Of a stretch of DNA of 60,716 nucleotides, positions 35,366-44,607 are shown one piece after another. The DNA is from Bacteroides sp. (GTDB lineage Bacteria > Bacteroidota > Bacteroidia > Bacteroidales > Muribaculaceae). Every line of letters begins with the position of its first letter. Positions within the stretch are counted from its first letter, which is position 1. The position numbers were made by a program, and so were the translations under genes. The notes beneath the pieces are model-generated. The model worked only from the letters and a program-made list of their open reading frames with translations. It searched no databases and had not been told where the DNA came from. The DNA lies in contig JAMPEM010000011.1 of NCBI GenBank assembly GCA_023665145.1, positions 1-60,716 on the forward strand, in the 5' to 3' direction.

Positions 35366-36304
35366 ATGGAACCGATTATAAACCCCGTAGACCGTAATTT
35401 ACTTCTTGCCGAGCTCACACCTGAACGTATGCTCCGCAAAACTAACAAGGGAGACAACGAAATCTATATCATCAACGCTCATGACTGCCCCGACACAATG
35501 AAGGAAATTGGCAGACTGCGTGAAATAGCGTTCCGTGATGCCGGTGGGGGAACAGGTACTGCTTGCGACATAGATAAATATGATACTATGCCAAACCCTT
35601 GCCGACAACTAATCGTTTGGAATCCCCAGGCTAACGAAATTATCGGTGGATACAGATTTATCCTCGGCAAGGACATTGAATTTGATAACAAAATCCCCAG
35701 AATCGCCACATCTCACCTCTTCAATTTTTCAGACAAATTCCTCACCGAATTCCTCCCTCAAACATTGGAACTTGGAAGATCTTTCGTCACACTCGAATAT
35801 CAAAGCTCTAAAGCCGGTCCTAAAGCTATATATGCTCTCGACAACCTTTGGGATGGTCTCGGTGCGCTGACTGTCATTCATCCCGAAATCAAATATCTCT
35901 TCGGGAAAGTGACCATGTATCCCGAATATGGACGCGAAGGTCTTGACCTACTTCTTTTCTTTCTCAACAAACATTTCCCCGACAACGACCTATTAGTAAC
36001 ACCTATCAATCCGGCACCCAACGGACTAAATGAATCTCGATCTAAAGAACTCGCCCAAATATTCTGTGGCGACAGTTTCAAAGAAGATTATAAAATACTA
36101 AATCATCAAATAAGAGCTTTAGGACGCAATATTCCGCCTTTGGTCAATGCCTATATGTCACTTTCTCCTACTATGAGAATGTTCGGAACTGCAATTAATG
36201 ACGAATTCGGCAACGTTGAGGAATCCGGCATTTTCTTTAAAATTTCCGAAATCTTCGAAGAGAAAAAACGTCGTCATATCGGCACTTATATTCAAGAACA
36301 TTAA
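35366..36304 (+). CDS. glsB: GNAT/hemolysin-like acyltransferase, probable glycine N-acyltransferase GlsB
   Basis: A 312-residue cytosolic acyltransferase closely resembling the Bacteroides GlsB family, which makes N-acyl glycine, the first step of glycine-lipid synthesis. Recognisable blocks are REIAFRDAGGGTGTACDIDKYDT (about 55-77), LELGRSFVTLEYQ (about 139-151), ALDNLWDGLGAL and the SPTMRMFGTAINDEFG end region. The ATG at 36366-type alternatives are unnecessary: the ATG at 35366 matches the family start, and the longer frame begins 16 codons upstream. The usual second enzyme, the PlsC-like GlsA, does not follow; a Wzi-like barrel does. Confidence 0.72.
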   Translation: MEPIINPVDRNLLLAELTPERMLRKTNKGDNEIYIINAHDCPDTMKEIGRLREIAFRDAGGGTGTACDIDKYDTMPNPCRQLIVWNPQANEIIGGYRFILGKDIEFDNKIPRIATSHLFNFSDKFLTEFLPQTLELGRSFVTLEYQSSKAGPKAIYALDNLWDGLGALTVIHPEIKYLFGKVTMYPEYGREGLDLLLFFLNKHFPDNDLLVTPINPAPNGLNESRSKELAQIFCGDSFKEDYKILNHQIRALGRNIPPLVNAYMSLSPTMRMFGTAINDEFGNVEESGIFFKISEIFEEKKRRHIGTYIQEH

Positions 36305-36323
36305 CTTTATTCTTAGCCCGTTC

Positions 36324-37952
36324 ATGTCCGCACATTGCAAATTCACTTATATCATATACCCGGTTCTAACATTATACCTCTCACTCGTTTACGCTCAACA
36401 TACTTTCGCTCAAGCGCGAGACATGACGGATTTCCTACCCATCCATCCACTCTTCTCTCAGCTCGATTCTATCGATGACTCAAACGGATACCAAATAAAC
36501 TGGTTTGCAACAACTGAAATTAATGCCGGCTCCGGACAATTCGCACCTCGCCTCATATCAGCAAACAACGGCGGTTTAATTACACAACCCGTCACTATTC
36601 TGGAACGAGCCGGATTGCGTCGACCTATTGATAAATCAAAACGTTTCAGTTATTCGTTCGGTGTGCAAGCCGTAGCCGACGCCTCCAAATCAACATCTTA
36701 CAGGCGTTGGAATAATCAAGACAATCAATTCTTTTTCCACAACGAACGTCCGGCTGCAATCTTCATTCAGGAACTTTACGGTGAAGTCAAGTTTCGCGGC
36801 GTATATCTGATGGTCGGTATGAAAGAAAATGACCGTTCTATCTTCGACTCCGAAATAGCAAGCGGCGACCTGACGCTCTCCAACAATGCCCGACCAATAC
36901 CTCAAGTTAGAGTCGGTTTCATCGATTTCCAAAACATACCATTCACCAACGGTTGGGTGCAAATTCAAGGTGATATCGCCTATGGTAAATTCAGAGACAG
37001 CAAGTGGCTCGACAATCACTACAATTTCTACAACAACTATATCACGACCGGTGCTTGGTATCACTATAAACGTTGCTATTTCCGCACAAACCCTGATAAA
37101 CCTTTCTCCTTTACTGTTGGTATGCAACACGCATCCCAATTTGGAGGAACTCGAAGGTATTACTCTAAGGGAAAGTTAACCTCCACTTTCACAGAAAAAG
37201 TGAATTTCAAGGATTTTATCAACATTTTCTACCAAACAAAAGGGAACGACAGCGAAAATATAGGCGAAGCAGTTAATTTCTATGGAAATCATCTCGGTTC
37301 TTGGGATATCCAGATGAGATACCGTTTCCACAACGGCTCCTCGCTCACTGCATATATGCAAAAACCATGGGAGGACGAATCCGGAATAGCTTGGCAGACA
37401 GGTTTTGACGGAGTCTGGGGGCTTAGATACGATTTCGGCAAAAAAGGTATTGTGGAGGCTATTGATATTGAATATCTTGACTTCACTAATCAAGGCGGTC
37501 CTATACTTTGGGATCCTACAGATTTGATGCCGAATAAAGCCACCGGAAGCGATAATTATTATAATAACTTCATGTACAACGGATGGGCTAACTATGGTGT
37601 CGCAATAGGCTCTCCCATATTCAAAGCACCCATCTATAACACCGATGGCTATCTCTGTTTTAAAGACAACCATTTACGCGGTTTCCATGTTGGTATAAAA
37701 GGAAGTTTTTGTAATTCCTTATCATGGCGAGCACTCCTCTCCTATATATCTTCCAATGGACGTCCTACCCAACCACGTGCCAAACGCAAGGATGTCACAT
37801 CCTTCCTCGCTGAAGCAAGTTACGCTCTGCCAAGTGTAAATGGATTAAGTATTAAAGCTCAGATGGCTTTTGATGCAGGCTCACTTTACCAACCATGCTT
37901 TGGTGTTTTCGCCTCCGTTGCATATGTTGGCAATTTCTCCTTTAAACGATAA
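36324..37952 (+). CDS. Wzi-family capsule assembly outer-membrane protein
   Basis: A 542-residue outer-membrane beta-barrel. The signal peptide occupies about residues 1-30 and ends near FAQA. The mature part is built of amphipathic strands with frequent aromatic residues (FSYSFGVQAVADAS, VYLMVGMKENDRS, FSFTVGMQHASQFGG), ending in an aromatic-rich last strand, FASVAYVGNFSFKR. Wzi-like proteins help attach capsular polysaccharide to the cell surface. The ATG at 36324 is used because the long open frame overlaps the previous gene and hides the signal peptide. The next gene follows after 2 nt. Confidence 0.78.
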   Translation: MSAHCKFTYIIYPVLTLYLSLVYAQHTFAQARDMTDFLPIHPLFSQLDSIDDSNGYQINWFATTEINAGSGQFAPRLISANNGGLITQPVTILERAGLRRPIDKSKRFSYSFGVQAVADASKSTSYRRWNNQDNQFFFHNERPAAIFIQELYGEVKFRGVYLMVGMKENDRSIFDSEIASGDLTLSNNARPIPQVRVGFIDFQNIPFTNGWVQIQGDIAYGKFRDSKWLDNHYNFYNNYITTGAWYHYKRCYFRTNPDKPFSFTVGMQHASQFGGTRRYYSKGKLTSTFTEKVNFKDFINIFYQTKGNDSENIGEAVNFYGNHLGSWDIQMRYRFHNGSSLTAYMQKPWEDESGIAWQTGFDGVWGLRYDFGKKGIVEAIDIEYLDFTNQGGPILWDPTDLMPNKATGSDNYYNNFMYNGWANYGVAIGSPIFKAPIYNTDGYLCFKDNHLRGFHVGIKGSFCNSLSWRALLSYISSNGRPTQPRAKRKDVTSFLAEASYALPSVNGLSIKAQMAFDAGSLYQPCFGVFASVAYVGNFSFKR

Positions 37953-37954
37953 AT

Positions 37955-38386
37955 ATGATGAAAACAAAACATCTATACATAATATCCTTTATCCTAATTA
38001 CAATTTTGACCGGTTCATTAGGATGCACTCAAAATAATGGTCATATCGGACCAATCTTCGGCAGGTGGAATCTAAAATCAATTGAAACCGTCAATTATAC
38101 CGAAATAAAGTGGGAAAACGATATCTTCTGGGCTTTCCAAAATGATGTTATTCAAATCTCACACATATTCCCGGAAGAACAAGGATTCACCACCTACGGC
38201 TCTTTCCGTCTTATGGATGATACACTGTTTCTGGATTTCTCCGACCCAAGATATCCAATCTACAATCTTTTAAAACTCCCATCCCAATGTCAGCTGCAAG
38301 TATTGAAGCTCACCGGCAATACTCTTGTATTACAATATAACCCGACAGAAGATTCTTCAATCACATATACTTTCCATAAATGGTGA
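37955..38386 (+). CDS. lipocalin-like lipoprotein
   Basis: A 143-residue predicted lipoprotein: a basic hydrophobic leader ending in the lipobox SLGC with lipidated Cys24, then a small beta-rich domain starting IFGRWNLKSIETVNY, the kind of opening seen in Bacteroidota lipocalin-like lipoproteins. It begins 2 nt after the Wzi-like gene, so it is probably cotranscribed and may sit beside that barrel in the outer membrane. No ligand can be inferred. Confidence 0.65.
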   Translation: MMKTKHLYIISFILITILTGSLGCTQNNGHIGPIFGRWNLKSIETVNYTEIKWENDIFWAFQNDVIQISHIFPEEQGFTTYGSFRLMDDTLFLDFSDPRYPIYNLLKLPSQCQLQVLKLTGNTLVLQYNPTEDSSITYTFHKW

Positions 38387-38435
38387 TAATCTCAATATCC
38401 CGGCCTATTCACTTTCCCAATAAAATTCACTCGAT

Positions 38436-39383
38436 ATGAAGCAACTCGTAGTAATGATGCTCGGTGGAGCAAGACGCGTCTCTATGGCTGAACTCCTTAA
38501 AGAGAGCGGCAAACGAATGGGGTACGATATTAAAATCGTAAGTTATGAACTTCTCGCACAAGTTCCTATAGCCATCATTGCAAAAGTGGAAGTAGGGTTA
38601 AAATGGACCGACCCGGATGTTGTTGCCGACATCGTAAGAGTAGCAAACGAATATAAGGTAAATATTATTCTCCCATTTGTGGACGGGGCTATCGAGATAG
38701 CTTCCGAATGTCGCAAACACCTTCCGGACGTTTTCATTCCGGTAAGTGAATACGAGACATCAAGAATACTCTTTGATAAACTCGAAGCCGCAAAAGCATT
38801 CAAACAACACAAGCTCGCTATTCCCAAAACATACACCGCCATAAATGCCGATGTGCCGGCTATCGCAAAACCGCGTCACGGCACTTCTTCAAGAGGTATT
38901 AAAGTGTTTCAAAACATTGAAGACCTCATGCAACTTGAAAATCTTTCGGAATATCTGGTTCAGGAATATATCCAAAACCGCGAAGAATACACAGTTGACT
39001 GCTACGTAAGTCAAGAAGGAGAAGTCCTTGTTTCTGTACCCCGTCTCAGAATAGAAGTTGTAGGTGGTGAAGTATCACGAACCAAGACTTTCAGAATACC
39101 CGAGCTTATAGAAAGCAGCCACGAAGTGATTCGTGCCTTTGACCTCAAAGGTCCGGTAACTCTGCAGTTTATCCACGACCTCGACAAAAACAGATACCTG
39201 CTCATGGAGGTAAATCCACGTCTCGGAGGCGGTGTCATCTGTTCTATCTATGCAGGTGCGCCAATTCCTGACTATATACTCAAGGAAGCACTTGGTGTTA
39301 AGGTATCTCCATGCAACGACTGGACTGACCATACTCTGATGGCCAGATATCAAAAAGAGACTATTTTCTTCGACTATAAATAA
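38436..39383 (+). CDS. ATP-grasp enzyme, carbamoyl-phosphate-synthase-like
   Basis: A 315-residue ATP-grasp protein. A Rossmann-like pre-ATP domain (MKQLVVMMLGGARRVSMAELL) is followed by the ATP-grasp fold with IAKPRHGTSSRGIKVF near residues 146-161, the YLVQEYIQNREEYTVDCYV strand pair near 172-190, and the magnesium-binding LLMEVNPRLGGG near 255-266. These enzymes form an amide or thioester through an acyl-phosphate. In Bacteroidota surface-glycan regions they may modify sugars or peptides; the substrate here is unknown. It lies 49 nt after the lipocalin-like gene. Confidence 0.8.
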   Translation: MKQLVVMMLGGARRVSMAELLKESGKRMGYDIKIVSYELLAQVPIAIIAKVEVGLKWTDPDVVADIVRVANEYKVNIILPFVDGAIEIASECRKHLPDVFIPVSEYETSRILFDKLEAAKAFKQHKLAIPKTYTAINADVPAIAKPRHGTSSRGIKVFQNIEDLMQLENLSEYLVQEYIQNREEYTVDCYVSQEGEVLVSVPRLRIEVVGGEVSRTKTFRIPELIESSHEVIRAFDLKGPVTLQFIHDLDKNRYLLMEVNPRLGGGVICSIYAGAPIPDYILKEALGVKVSPCNDWTDHTLMARYQKETIFFDYK

Positions 39384-39398
39384 CTCTACCTGAGATAA

Positions 39399-40706
39399 TC
39401 ACCAAGAAGCTCCACCACCCCCTCCGCCGGTCATACCTCCACCAAAGGGTCCGGTCCAGCCTCCTCCGCTGCTCCCTCCTCTACCACCAAGCCCGCTTAA
39501 ACCGCCAAGTGCTGCACCGGCTATTATAGCACCTCCGGCACCATTGTCTTGCCGCGGAATCCGATACTTCTCTCTATGGTCGTTCCCACAATATTCACAA
39601 TGATATATCCTCTCGCCCAATCCCTCTCTGCGTGATGTTGGCTGCACTATTATTTTATCGCATACCAATTTGTTGGCTATCGTGTGACATTTAGGACATT
39701 CACTGTATTTTGTCTGTTTTATCTTAAAAGGAAAACGCTCTATTGTACCACATTTCGGACAAACCCACACGTCATAATCAACAGTATCAAGACGCTCTTC
39801 CAAATCCTGAGACGGAGATAATAACATATTATCTTCTTTCTCTCCAAGCTTATTCATTTTTGCGCCACAGGTATCACATTTCAGCCGTTTGCTTCGATAA
39901 TATTTTCTCAAAAAAAGTACTATGATTGGGAATATTATCCCCATGCCCAATGAGAAAATTCCCAACACCCAATATAGAGACAAATGATTTCTCCACAACT
40001 GAGCCTTGGTGTAATTGTCTTTCTTTCGCACTGAAAACACATCGAAAATAAATAGAAATAATGACAAGCATGTCAGAGCCGAACATATCCAAAACATTAT
40101 TTGCCAAAAATCATACTTTGACAAAACCTCCATCCCACCAACCTTTTCAGACATCACCTCACCCTTGTTGTCGGGATTTTCCAAAATAGAGATCAATGCA
40201 GTCAATGTAGAGACAAGTCCTTCATACAGATTACCCTCTCGCATATAAGGGACAAAATATTTCTCACATATTCCGGCACAGGTCACATCCGGCAGTACAC
40301 CTTCCAAGCCATACCCCGTGCAAATGAATATTTTATGTTCCTCTACAGCTACTACTATCAGAAATCCATTATCCTTATCGTCATTACCCGGCTTCCAATT
40401 CTCATATAGTCGTGTAGCATAATCATTAATCTCCATATCACCGATACTCGGAATCACAGCAATCGCTCCTCCTACCGTAACGTTACGAGACAATTCCTCA
40501 AGCATTCTCGAAAGCTCAATACATTGAGTTTCACTCATCATTTTTCCGGGATCATATACACCTTTCGCTACTCCCAAAGGTTTGGGCAATTCCGCCGGGT
40601 TATACGATTCAACCGGCAATGACCATGCCGACAATGCTAATACACAAAATGCTAATATGCAGATAATATTTCTCATTTTTAATTTTGTTTTGGCAAGCGT
40701 TATCAT
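39399..40706 (-). CDS. TPM-domain membrane protein with zinc ribbons and Gly-rich tail
   Basis: A 435-residue exported membrane protein of the YgcG/TPM group. A signal segment is followed by a TPM domain at about residues 50-175 (DNGFLIVVAVEEHKIFICTGYGLEGVLPD), two membrane helices at about 205-265, then a cytosolic or luminal cysteine-rich region with CDTCGAKM, CPKCGTIE, CPKCHTIA and CEYCGND, and a glycine-serine tail ending GGGGGGASW. The ATG at 40706 overlaps the dGTPase stop by 4 nt; an alternative ATG at 40676 gives a shorter signal peptide. The Gly-rich tail is typical of the family. Function unknown. Confidence 0.78.
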   Translation of the reverse strand: MITLAKTKLKMRNIICILAFCVLALSAWSLPVESYNPAELPKPLGVAKGVYDPGKMMSETQCIELSRMLEELSRNVTVGGAIAVIPSIGDMEINDYATRLYENWKPGNDDKDNGFLIVVAVEEHKIFICTGYGLEGVLPDVTCAGICEKYFVPYMREGNLYEGLVSTLTALISILENPDNKGEVMSEKVGGMEVLSKYDFWQIMFWICSALTCLSLFLFIFDVFSVRKKDNYTKAQLWRNHLSLYWVLGIFSLGMGIIFPIIVLFLRKYYRSKRLKCDTCGAKMNKLGEKEDNMLLSPSQDLEERLDTVDYDVWVCPKCGTIERFPFKIKQTKYSECPKCHTIANKLVCDKIIVQPTSRREGLGERIYHCEYCGNDHREKYRIPRQDNGAGGAIIAGAALGGLSGLGGRGGSSGGGWTGPFGGGMTGGGGGGASW

Positions 40707-42028
40707 ACTGCCGGCAACGAATGTCCGTTTAATTTCCGGAAAAGATCAAGTGCATAGACATCTGTCATGCCCGAAACATGATCAAGCACACTTTGAAGCC
40801 TCGTATATAAATTTTCTGAATTTGTATCATATTGCTGCGGGACTTTCGATAAAAGTAATTTCGAAAAATTTCGATTGGGATGAAGAACAGCATCTGTCAG
40901 ACACTCCATCAAATATGTAAGAATTCTGTTTCCCGCTATCTCTACATCCACTACATCCGATGCACAATATATCTTTGCCCATGCCGTCTCGCTACACCTG
41001 CTGTACGCATCTCCTAAACGGGTTATGAGCATATCTGTAAGTGGCCTGCTGACACTCCCCGACAAAATCTCACCCTCATGAGCCACAAACGCTCTTGCAC
41101 AATCCGCCACAAGCATTCCTATTACTTTCGACCTCAGATAGGCCACCTTCTCATTCGGATCATAAAGCCGCTGCATTGACCTTCGGCAATGCTCCGCATC
41201 AGTAGGTTCAAAATAGGATGTCAGTAAATCCGTTACCTCATCAAGACTCAAAATCTTCAACCTATGGGCATCTTCTATATCCATTATCTGATAACATATA
41301 TCATCGGCTGCCTCCATTATGAATACCAACGGATGACGGGCAAATCTCCCCTCTGACAATTCAGGTATCCCCAATTCGGAGGCTATCTTCCGGAATATAG
41401 ACTCCTCACTTTCAAAAAATCCGAATTTTCCCGCTTTTGGTGATTGTGACGATGAATATGGATATTTCACCACTGAAGCCAACGTACTGTAGGTCATCGC
41501 AAATCCACCATGTCTGCGACCTACAAACTGATGCGTCAACAACCGGAACGAATTGGCATTACCCTCAAAGTTTGTAACGTCACTCCATTGTCTGGCAGTC
41601 AATATATCCCGAAACTTTACCCCCTTCCCTTCACTGAAAAAGGTAGATATGGCCTTCTCACCATTATGTCCGAACGGAGGATTCCCCAAATCATGACAAA
41701 GACATGCCGTGGCTACTATATCAGGAATATTACCAAGATATCCCGGCAAACCATCATCCTTATCAGCCATCCGGATTAAAACCTCATTAGCTATCGACCT
41801 TCCCACCGATGCCACTTCAAGGCTATGTGTCAGTCTATTATGCACAAATATACTGCCGGGCAATGGGAATACCTGCGTCTTGTTTTGAAGCCGCCGGAAA
41901 GGTGACGAAAATATCATACGGTCATAATCGCGCTGAAATTCACTGCGAATATGATGTCTCTCATCATGATATTCCTCAAGACCAAGACGTTTATCACTTA
42001 TCAATCTGCTCCATTCCATCCTTTCCAT
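40703..42028 (-). CDS. dgt: deoxyguanosinetriphosphate triphosphohydrolase
   Basis: A 441-residue HD-domain enzyme that cleaves dGTP to deoxyguanosine and triphosphate. The metal-binding HD residues are visible in NRLTHSLEVASVGRSIA (about residues 64-80) and CLCHDLGNPPFGHNGE (about 110-125), with the later EAADDICYQIMDIEDA block near 235. The N-terminal YDRMIFSSPFRRLQNKTQVF is diagnostic. It lies 2 nt after the LOG-family gene and overlaps the TPM gene start, so the three form one operon. Confidence 0.94.
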   Translation of the reverse strand: MERMEWSRLISDKRLGLEEYHDERHHIRSEFQRDYDRMIFSSPFRRLQNKTQVFPLPGSIFVHNRLTHSLEVASVGRSIANEVLIRMADKDDGLPGYLGNIPDIVATACLCHDLGNPPFGHNGEKAISTFFSEGKGVKFRDILTARQWSDVTNFEGNANSFRLLTHQFVGRRHGGFAMTYSTLASVVKYPYSSSQSPKAGKFGFFESEESIFRKIASELGIPELSEGRFARHPLVFIMEAADDICYQIMDIEDAHRLKILSLDEVTDLLTSYFEPTDAEHCRRSMQRLYDPNEKVAYLRSKVIGMLVADCARAFVAHEGEILSGSVSRPLTDMLITRLGDAYSRCSETAWAKIYCASDVVDVEIAGNRILTYLMECLTDAVLHPNRNFSKLLLSKVPQQYDTNSENLYTRLQSVLDHVSGMTDVYALDLFRKLNGHSLPAV

Positions 42029-42030
42029 TT

Positions 42031-42609
42031 CTATTCTGTCAATAACCTTTTCAGAGAATTTGCCAATTCATCCCAATCATCAAATATCACACTGCGATCC
42101 ACTCCTTTTCCCCGAGCATATACCGACTCTGCCGTCTGACGCAATTGCGAAACAATCCCCTCATACATCCCATTGTGATTCCACACCAATATCGGACGGT
42201 TAGCTTCAGAATCCACCTTCTCCCTCACTATTATATCAGAAAGTGTGGAAATCCATTCATCAATAGTGCCAAGGCCCCCCGGAAGAACGATAAAAACATC
42301 TCCTTGCTCTATCATTCGCCCTTTCCTTTCATTTAAATTTTTTGTCTTGACCACAATGTCAAGCAAAGCATCCGCTCTGTGTGAAAATACCTCCGGAATT
42401 ACTCCACAAATCGGAGCGCCTGACTGATGGGCAGCTTCAGCCACCTCATGCATCAAACCGGCATCTACACCGCCATACACTAACATTGCTCCACATTGAC
42501 CGATTATTGATGATATTTCCCTCGCACCATTCACCACATCCTCCGCCAAATCAGAACGTGACGAACAATACACCACTACCATTCTTCCCTTATATTCATT
42601 TAACTCCAT
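42031..42609 (-). CDS. LOG-family nucleotide 5'-monophosphate phosphoribohydrolase
   Basis: A 192-residue TIGR00730-family Rossmann protein. The motifs are GGVDAGLMHEVAEAAHQSGAPICGVIP (about 45-71) and PGGLGTIDEW (about 107-116), the PGGxGTxxE signature of LOG/YvdD-type enzymes. Characterised members release ribose 5-phosphate from adenine nucleotides or cytokinin nucleotides. The ATG at 42609 is supported by a -7 box (TATCTTTG on the minus strand, 42630-42637), which excludes the 31-codon longer frame. It heads an operon with dgt, also a nucleotide enzyme. Confidence 0.87.
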   Translation of the reverse strand: MELNEYKGRMVVVYCSSRSDLAEDVVNGAREISSIIGQCGAMLVYGGVDAGLMHEVAEAAHQSGAPICGVIPEVFSHRADALLDIVVKTKNLNERKGRMIEQGDVFIVLPGGLGTIDEWISTLSDIIVREKVDSEANRPILVWNHNGMYEGIVSQLRQTAESVYARGKGVDRSVIFDDWDELANSLKRLLTE

Positions 42610-42629
42610 GTCAATTCCTGATTTCGTCA

Positions 42630-42637
42630 CAAAGATA
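42630..42637 (-). promoter_or_regulatory. -7 element of the LOG/dgt/TPM operon
   Basis: Minus-strand TATCTTTG matches TAnnTTTG, about 21 nt before the chosen ATG. No clear -33 box is present. Confidence 0.5.
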
Positions 42638-42796
42638 ATAAAAAAATCCTCACATCTTGCCGAGTTACATAAAAAAGATACTGATAAATCTGCATTTCTC
42701 ATCTCTTACAATAATTGGATAAAACAAATGCTTAACACAATTTTTACACTTCCGGTTCGTTTATATTATTGAGGTAAAATCAAAGCCTTGCCAAAT

Positions 42797-43552
42797 ATGA
42801 ATCAAAGACGACACGACAACACAAGAAACTTTATAGCTCGACTAACGGCCGCGCTTGCACTCGTCGTGCTCGCGTCGCTCCTCGCTCCAACCATTGCTGC
42901 AAAGCCGCAAGAAAAGCTATATAACCGACCATACGCCGATCTTAAACGATGGCATCTCGGATTCTCTGTCGGGATGCACGTTCAGGATCTCAATTTTACT
43001 CACAACGGTCTTGTTCGCCCTAACGGAGAACAATGGTATTCCGAAGTGCCGGACTTCTCTCCCGGATTTTGTGTAAATGTCCTTGCCGACCTCCGTCTGC
43101 ACAAATATTTCAATTTACGTGTCTCTCCCGGTATATATTTCGGCAATAAAGTGGCCTATTTCCGTGACCAGAACAGCGAGCTGACCGATAAGCAGGATAT
43201 CAAAACTTGCTATGTCACACTGCCCATTGACCTGAAAATATCCGGTGACCGATTAGGTAACACAAGGCCGTATCTGACTGCCGGAATTATGGGTACATAC
43301 GATGTCAGCAAGAAAAAAAGTGACTTTTTGCAGTTTAATTCTGCCGACGTCTACCTCACAGTAGGTCTCGGTTGTGACTTTTATCTTCCCTTTTTCAAGC
43401 TCAATCCGGAAATAAAATTTTGTTTCGGAATGACTGATATTTTACGCCACAATCGCCCCGACCTTATAGATGATCCCGAAACGATGAAAATCACCGAGGC
43501 TCTCTCTAAGGTGAAATCCAACATGGTGGTCTTAACTTTCTATTTTGAATAA
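42797..43552 (+). CDS. porT: PorT-family outer-membrane protein (type IX secretion)
   Basis: A 251-residue outer-membrane beta-barrel of the PorT/SprT group, an accessory of the T9SS needed for cargo export. A signal peptide (about residues 1-35, ending near TIAAKP) is followed by LGFSVGMHVQDLNFTHNG and FNLRVSPGIYFGNK, family-typical strands, and an aromatic final residue, YFE. The ATG at 42797 is used because the longer frame starts with TTG. It opens the porT-porP-gldKLMN run and ends 7 nt before the porP start. Confidence 0.82.
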   Translation: MNQRRHDNTRNFIARLTAALALVVLASLLAPTIAAKPQEKLYNRPYADLKRWHLGFSVGMHVQDLNFTHNGLVRPNGEQWYSEVPDFSPGFCVNVLADLRLHKYFNLRVSPGIYFGNKVAYFRDQNSELTDKQDIKTCYVTLPIDLKISGDRLGNTRPYLTAGIMGTYDVSKKKSDFLQFNSADVYLTVGLGCDFYLPFFKLNPEIKFCFGMTDILRHNRPDLIDDPETMKITEALSKVKSNMVVLTFYFE

Positions 43553-43559
43553 AAAAGTT

Positions 43560-44597
43560 ATGTCTCTTAATCGACATATAAAAATAAGACAGCTCTTTAA
43601 TAGTCCCACATCGTCAAGGAATTGGATTGCGACATTCTTGTCTCTCATTCTGACAATGATTGTCACACAGGACATTGCTGCCCAAACCGATGTGCAAATG
43701 ACTCAATATTGGGCCGTCCCAACATATTATAATCCCGCCTCAACAGGTGAGACGGACAATCTTCGCATACGCGGTGGGGCAAAACTCCAATGGCTCGGCA
43801 TAAAAAACGCCCCGATGGGATTTCTTGCACTCGCTGATGCACCGCTCAAAATCGGAAAACAGAAAATCGGTGTCGGAGTAGCTGCAATGCAGGAAAGTCT
43901 CGGACTCTTCTCCAATCTTCAACTCGGGATTCAGGGTAGTGTGAAATTTAAAGCCCTAAAAGGTGAATTCAGCGTAGGTCTGCAAGGTGCTTATTTCAAC
44001 CAGAAATTCAAAGGGACAAAAGTAGACATACCCGACGGAGATGACTATCACGAAAGCGGAGACGAAGCAATTCCTAATGAAGACCTCTCCGGAAACGCCT
44101 TCGACTTTTCGGCCGGTATACTTTACACCCATAAATATTTCCATTTCGGGATTGCCGGACAACATATTCTGCAGCCAACTGTCAAAATGAATGTCGAAGG
44201 AACTGAATCCACAGACACACATGATTTCGAAACAGAACTCGGAAGAATGGTTTATTTTATCGGTGGTGGCAATATTCCGATAAAAAATACGTTATTTGAA
44301 TTGCAGCCCTCTTTCCTCGTGAAGACGGATTTCAGCAATTTTACCGCTGAGATTGATTTCCGCGCCACCTATAACAAATTTCTGACATTTGGTGCCGGAT
44401 ATCGTTGGAAAGATGCTGTATCAGTGATGGTAGGAGCTACCTACAAAAACTTTTTCCTCGGATATGCCTTTGACTATCCACTCTCAGCTATTGCTAAAGC
44501 ATCATCAGGAAGCCACGAGATTGTAGCCGGTTATCAGCTAAAACTCGACTTCTCACAAAAAAACAAAAACAAACATCGGTCCATCCGACTAATGTAG
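43560..44597 (+). CDS. porP: type IX secretion system protein PorP/SprF
   Basis: A 345-residue outer-membrane protein. The signal peptide ends around IAAQTD. The mature N-terminus MTQYWAVPTYYNPASTGET is the hallmark of the PorP/SprF family, followed by beta-barrel strands to the C-terminus. PorP/SprF links the periplasmic GldK-N ring to the outer membrane and to attachment of cargo. The ATG at 43560 is chosen over a TTG at 43545 that overlaps porT. gldK follows after 10 nt. Confidence 0.92.
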   Translation: MSLNRHIKIRQLFNSPTSSRNWIATFLSLILTMIVTQDIAAQTDVQMTQYWAVPTYYNPASTGETDNLRIRGGAKLQWLGIKNAPMGFLALADAPLKIGKQKIGVGVAAMQESLGLFSNLQLGIQGSVKFKALKGEFSVGLQGAYFNQKFKGTKVDIPDGDDYHESGDEAIPNEDLSGNAFDFSAGILYTHKYFHFGIAGQHILQPTVKMNVEGTESTDTHDFETELGRMVYFIGGGNIPIKNTLFELQPSFLVKTDFSNFTAEIDFRATYNKFLTFGAGYRWKDAVSVMVGATYKNFFLGYAFDYPLSAIAKASSGSHEIVAGYQLKLDFSQKNKNKHRSIRLM

Positions 44598-44607
44598 AGA
44601 ATACGAC

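Noticed and set aside
36198..36323. A longer N-terminus for the Wzi-like protein
   Set aside because: It would overlap the glsB-like gene and bury the signal peptide; the ATG at 36324 gives a proper leader.
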